Shown here: piece after piece, positions 39,494 to 42,007 of the stretch
Layout of the letters: every line of letters begins with the position of its first letter
How positions within the stretch are numbered: position 1 is the first letter of the stretch
Assembly (NCBI RefSeq): GCF_002150765.1
Contig: NZ_MUYM01000080.1
Span: forward strand, 1-42,007
Length of the DNA: 42,007 nt
Direction: 5' to 3'
Source of the DNA: Lentzea kentuckyensis
GTDB taxonomy: Bacteria > Actinomycetota > Actinomycetes > Mycobacteriales > Pseudonocardiaceae
The notes under the pieces: generated by a model
The model's input: only the letters and a program-made list of their open reading frames with translations
Database searches by the model: none
Told to the model about the DNA's origin: nothing
Position numbers and translations under genes: made by a program

Positions 39494-39564
39494 ACAACCG
39501 GCAGAACCACCGGCAGAAGTCCTCCAGCCAGCAACGACGCCGTACATAGTGCGACTATCGAATC

Positions 39565-41889
39565 GTGAGCACCACGTTCGGGGACTTTCTTCGCTTCTAC
39601 CGTTCGCGCGTCCCGCTGACTCAGGAGGAACTGGCGGAACGCACCGGTCTGAGCATGCGCGCGATCAGCGACATGGAACGCGGCCGCACGCTCACACCGC
39701 AGTTCCGCACCGTGCAGCTGCTCGTCGGCGGGCTCGGGCTGGAGGGTGAGGAGGCGGCGGAGTTCACCGCGCTCGCTCGCGCCGGCCGCGTCCGCGCGGC
39801 GGAGGAAAGGCCGGAGATGCCCGAGGCGGTGGCGTCCGCCGTGGCGTCGTTCACGCTGCCGCCCGTCCTCACCGAACTCACCGGCCGCAACGCCGAGCGG
39901 AGGTTGCTGGACGGGTTCGCGTGCGACGCCGAGTCGTCGTCGCGGCTGCAGATCGCGGTGCTCCACGGCGCGCCCGGCGCGGGCAAGACCGCGCTCGCCA
40001 TCGACGCCGGCCACCGCCTCGGCAAGCGGTTCGCCGACGGTAGCGTGTTCCTCGACCTGCGCGGCACGGAGAGCGCGCCGGTGTTGCCGGACCGGGCCGT
40101 ACACCGGCTGTTGCGATCGTTCGGAGTGGACGAACGCGCGATCCCCAACGACCCGGACGACAAGCTGTCGCTCTACCACTCGTTGCTGCGCGAACGCACG
40201 GTGTTGCTCGTGCTGGACAACGCCGCCAACGAGGCACAAGTGCGACCGCTGCTCGCCTCCAGCCCCGGCACGTTGGTGCTCGTGACCAGCCGCAGAACCC
40301 TGAGCGGTCTGGACGCCCGCCACCGGCTGGCGTTGGGTCTGCTGCCGCTGGACCGGTCGATCGAACTGTTGCGCGTCGTCGCGGGCCCCCGGCGCCTGGC
40401 CGCCGAACCGGACGCGGCCGCGCGGGTCGCCGGGCTGTGCGGCGGCATGCCACTGGCGTTGCTGATCGCGGGCAACCGGCTGGCGAGCAGGCCGCAGTGG
40501 ACGATCGCGCACCTCGCCGACCAGCTGGAGGACGAGCGGCGCCGGCTGTCCGTGCTGCGGGCCGGCGATCTGCAGGTGCGGGCGGCGTTCGAGATCTCCT
40601 ACCACCAGCTCAGTGCCGGTGCCGCCACGCTGTTCCGCCGCCTGGCGCTGGTGCCGGGCCCGGACATCAGCGCGGACCTCGCCGCGGTGCTCACCCCGTC
40701 GGGCGAGGAAGCCCTGGAGGAGCTCGCCGACGCGAGCCTGCTCGGCATCAGCGAGACGCCCGGCCGCTACACGCTCCACGACCTGCTGCGGGTGTTCGCC
40801 GGCGAACGGCTCGAGGTCGACGAGGCCCCGGCCGACGTTCGGGAGGTGAGCACCCGGCTGCGGCACTGGCTGCTCGCGACGGCAACGCAGGCGGCGCTCG
40901 CGTTCGACCACGACAACCCGGTGCGGTCCAAGGAATCCGCCGGCCGCTGGCTCGCGCTGGAACTGGAGAACTGGCGCGGCGCCTTGCGGTCGGCCGTTGC
41001 CGCCGATGAACACGCACGCGTTCTCGCGTTGGCCCAGGCGATGCACTGGTACTCGGACATGCACGGTGTCGGCGAGTTGTGGCGTGAGGTGTTCCGCGCG
41101 GGTGCCTCGGCGGCACAGGCGTTGGGCAATGCCCGTGACACCGCAGAACAGCTGAACTATCTCTCGTGGGCGCTCTACGCGCTGTGCGGGCAGCCGCACG
41201 AAGCGCTGGCCGTGCACGAGGAGGCCGCGTCCGTTCCTGCTGACGACATTCTGACGGAGGCGTGGACCTGGTACTACGGCTCCGCGATCCGGCGCCGCCT
41301 CGGGCAGCTCGACCAGGCCGTGTGGCTGAGCCGTCAGTCCGTGGCGCTGTTCGAACAGGCCGGCTACCTGATCGGCGAGAACCTGGCGCTCTCGCTCCTC
41401 GGCCTGATGCTGCACACCGCCGGCTCGAACGACGAGGCCATCGAGGTGCAGCAACGCGGCGTGCTCCAGCACCGCAAGGCCGGCGGTGACGAGGAGCTGC
41501 TGTCGATGATGCTCATCCGCCTGGCCACGACCCTGGCCGCCGCGGGTGAGGTGCCGGCGTCGCTGGACCTGCTCGACGAGGCGGAGTCGTTGTTCCTCAG
41601 ACACGGCACGACGGCCGGGGTCGCTCGGGTGCGGCACAACCGCGGCCTGGTGCTGCTCGACGCGGGACGGCTCGCGGAGGCGCGCTCGCAGTTGCTGGCG
41701 GCGCTGGACGAGGCCAGGCTGTCCGATCACCGGGTGGAGATCATGGCTCGGCTGGCGGATCTCGCGGACGCGGCCGGGGAGCCGGGGCAGGCCCGCGCGC
41801 TGCGGGTGCGGGCGCTGGCGGAGTGCGACCGGTACGACACACCGGCGGTGCGCGCGATCGCGGCCCGGCTGTCGATGGCCTTGGGCTAG
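39565..41889 (+). CDS. XRE-NB-ARC-TPR regulator
   Basis: A 774-aa protein. Residues about 5-60 are an XRE/Cro HTH (LTQEELAERTGLSMRAISDMERG). About 105-400 form an NB-ARC ATPase with Walker A LHGAPGAGKTALAI (near 133-146), Walker B TVLLVLDN, GMPLALLIAG and an LHD-type motif YTLHDLLRVFAGE. About 500-760 are TPR repeats. Such proteins are signal-integrating transcription factors, often near biosynthetic or conflict genes. It lies 71 bases after the radical SAM gene on the same strand and may control the TIR/STAND/radical SAM locus. GTG 39565 places the HTH at the N-terminus; no ribosome site is clear. Confidence 0.9.
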   Translation: MSTTFGDFLRFYRSRVPLTQEELAERTGLSMRAISDMERGRTLTPQFRTVQLLVGGLGLEGEEAAEFTALARAGRVRAAEERPEMPEAVASAVASFTLPPVLTELTGRNAERRLLDGFACDAESSSRLQIAVLHGAPGAGKTALAIDAGHRLGKRFADGSVFLDLRGTESAPVLPDRAVHRLLRSFGVDERAIPNDPDDKLSLYHSLLRERTVLLVLDNAANEAQVRPLLASSPGTLVLVTSRRTLSGLDARHRLALGLLPLDRSIELLRVVAGPRRLAAEPDAAARVAGLCGGMPLALLIAGNRLASRPQWTIAHLADQLEDERRRLSVLRAGDLQVRAAFEISYHQLSAGAATLFRRLALVPGPDISADLAAVLTPSGEEALEELADASLLGISETPGRYTLHDLLRVFAGERLEVDEAPADVREVSTRLRHWLLATATQAALAFDHDNPVRSKESAGRWLALELENWRGALRSAVAADEHARVLALAQAMHWYSDMHGVGELWREVFRAGASAAQALGNARDTAEQLNYLSWALYALCGQPHEALAVHEEAASVPADDILTEAWTWYYGSAIRRRLGQLDQAVWLSRQSVALFEQAGYLIGENLALSLLGLMLHTAGSNDEAIEVQQRGVLQHRKAGGDEELLSMMLIRLATTLAAAGEVPASLDLLDEAESLFLRHGTTAGVARVRHNRGLVLLDAGRLAEARSQLLAALDEARLSDHRVEIMARLADLADAAGEPGQARALRVRALAECDRYDTPAVRAIAARLSMALG

Positions 41890-42007
41890 CGGCGGCGTCC
41901 TCGGCTCAGCTGGACGCTCCACTCAGCAAGCCGCGGCCTGACATCTCGGCCGTGCGGAAATCACAGCTCGGCCGCTGCTGCGCTCAGCTAAGCAGGCTGC
42001 CGGAAGT
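41890..42007. other. non-coding right edge of window
   Basis: No supported gene, strong hairpin or promoter is seen in these 118 bases. The motif CTCAGC recurs four times at irregular spacing, with no clear meaning. Confidence 0.4.

Noticed and set aside
39424..41922. 832-codon open frame on the minus strand
   Set aside because: Antisense shadow of the XRE-NB-ARC gene, with the same biased composition and no recognisable motif.
1..42007. CRISPR arrays, insertion sequences, tRNA or rRNA genes
   Set aside because: No regularly spaced repeats, transposase motifs, or clover-leaf-like or rRNA-like stretches were seen on either strand by eye.

Overview
The window is GC-rich actinobacterial DNA: nearly every third codon position is G or C, GTG starts are common, several promoters look leaderless, and genes often overlap by 4 bases (ATGA/GTGA). 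An EmbC-type arabinosyltransferase, a decaprenyl-phosphate phosphoribosyltransferase and a matching PAP2 phosphatase point to an arabinogalactan-making actinomycete. Many NB-ARC/TPR genes and the overall style suggest Pseudonocardiales (the Lentzea/Saccharothrix/Amycolatopsis group); the genus is inference. I saw no rRNA, tRNA, CRISPR array, insertion sequence or phage gene.

Bases 1-7108 are a sugar-use locus: the first codons of a probable ABC permease, a sugar-binding lipoprotein, a GH36 alpha-galactosidase, a LacI regulator and a divergent secreted GH29 alpha-fucosidase with a ricin-type lectin tail. LacI-type operators lie before both hydrolase genes. Bases 7180-11441 hold an NB-ARC/TPR STAND protein followed by a P-loop ATPase. 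They share a short glycine/glutamine motif at opposite ends (N-terminus of the first, C-terminus of the second), as in NLR/effector pairs that signal through amyloid-like motifs.

Bases 11448-15248 form a cassette: TetR regulator, winged-helix protein and compact PPDK-like enzyme in one overlapping operon, with a convergent histidine phosphatase. The two outer promoters are near-identical and face inward, so the regulator probably controls both. A tandem palindromic repeat separates the converging ends. Bases 15250-21812 are cell-envelope genes: a GT4 glycosyltransferase and MOP-type flippase on the minus strand, divergent from emb, PAP2 phosphatase and UbiA-type transferase.

Bases 21820-24382 hold a MarR regulator divergent from an FAD monooxygenase and a PhzF enzyme, with two MarR palindromes between. 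Bases 24448-26903 encode a GAF/PP2C (SpoIIE) phosphatase and a cobalamin-binding protein with the Wx9EH signature of CarH-type photoreceptors, a candidate light-sensing partner-switching pair. A BMP lipoprotein, a DUF1345 membrane protein, a STAS protein and a DsbA/FrnE oxidoreductase follow on the minus strand. A Zur-like box precedes two COG0523 proteins (29837-32062), the first with a lost P-loop and resembling the mycobacterial ribosome-hibernation factor Mrf.

Bases 32099-41889 are a conflict- or signalling-type locus: a double-TIR protein, a TIR-STAND ATPase, a STAND-TPR protein, a radical SAM/SPASM enzyme with a Cys-containing N-terminal extension, and an XRE-NB-ARC-TPR regulator. Both TIR genes carry the same 44-bp upstream element. 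The set recalls the actinobacterial FxSxx-COOH RiPP systems (TIR + TPR/NB-ARC + radical SAM), but no FxSxx precursor was found and the domain split differs. This locus and the 11448-15248 cassette are the strongest candidates for undescribed biology.
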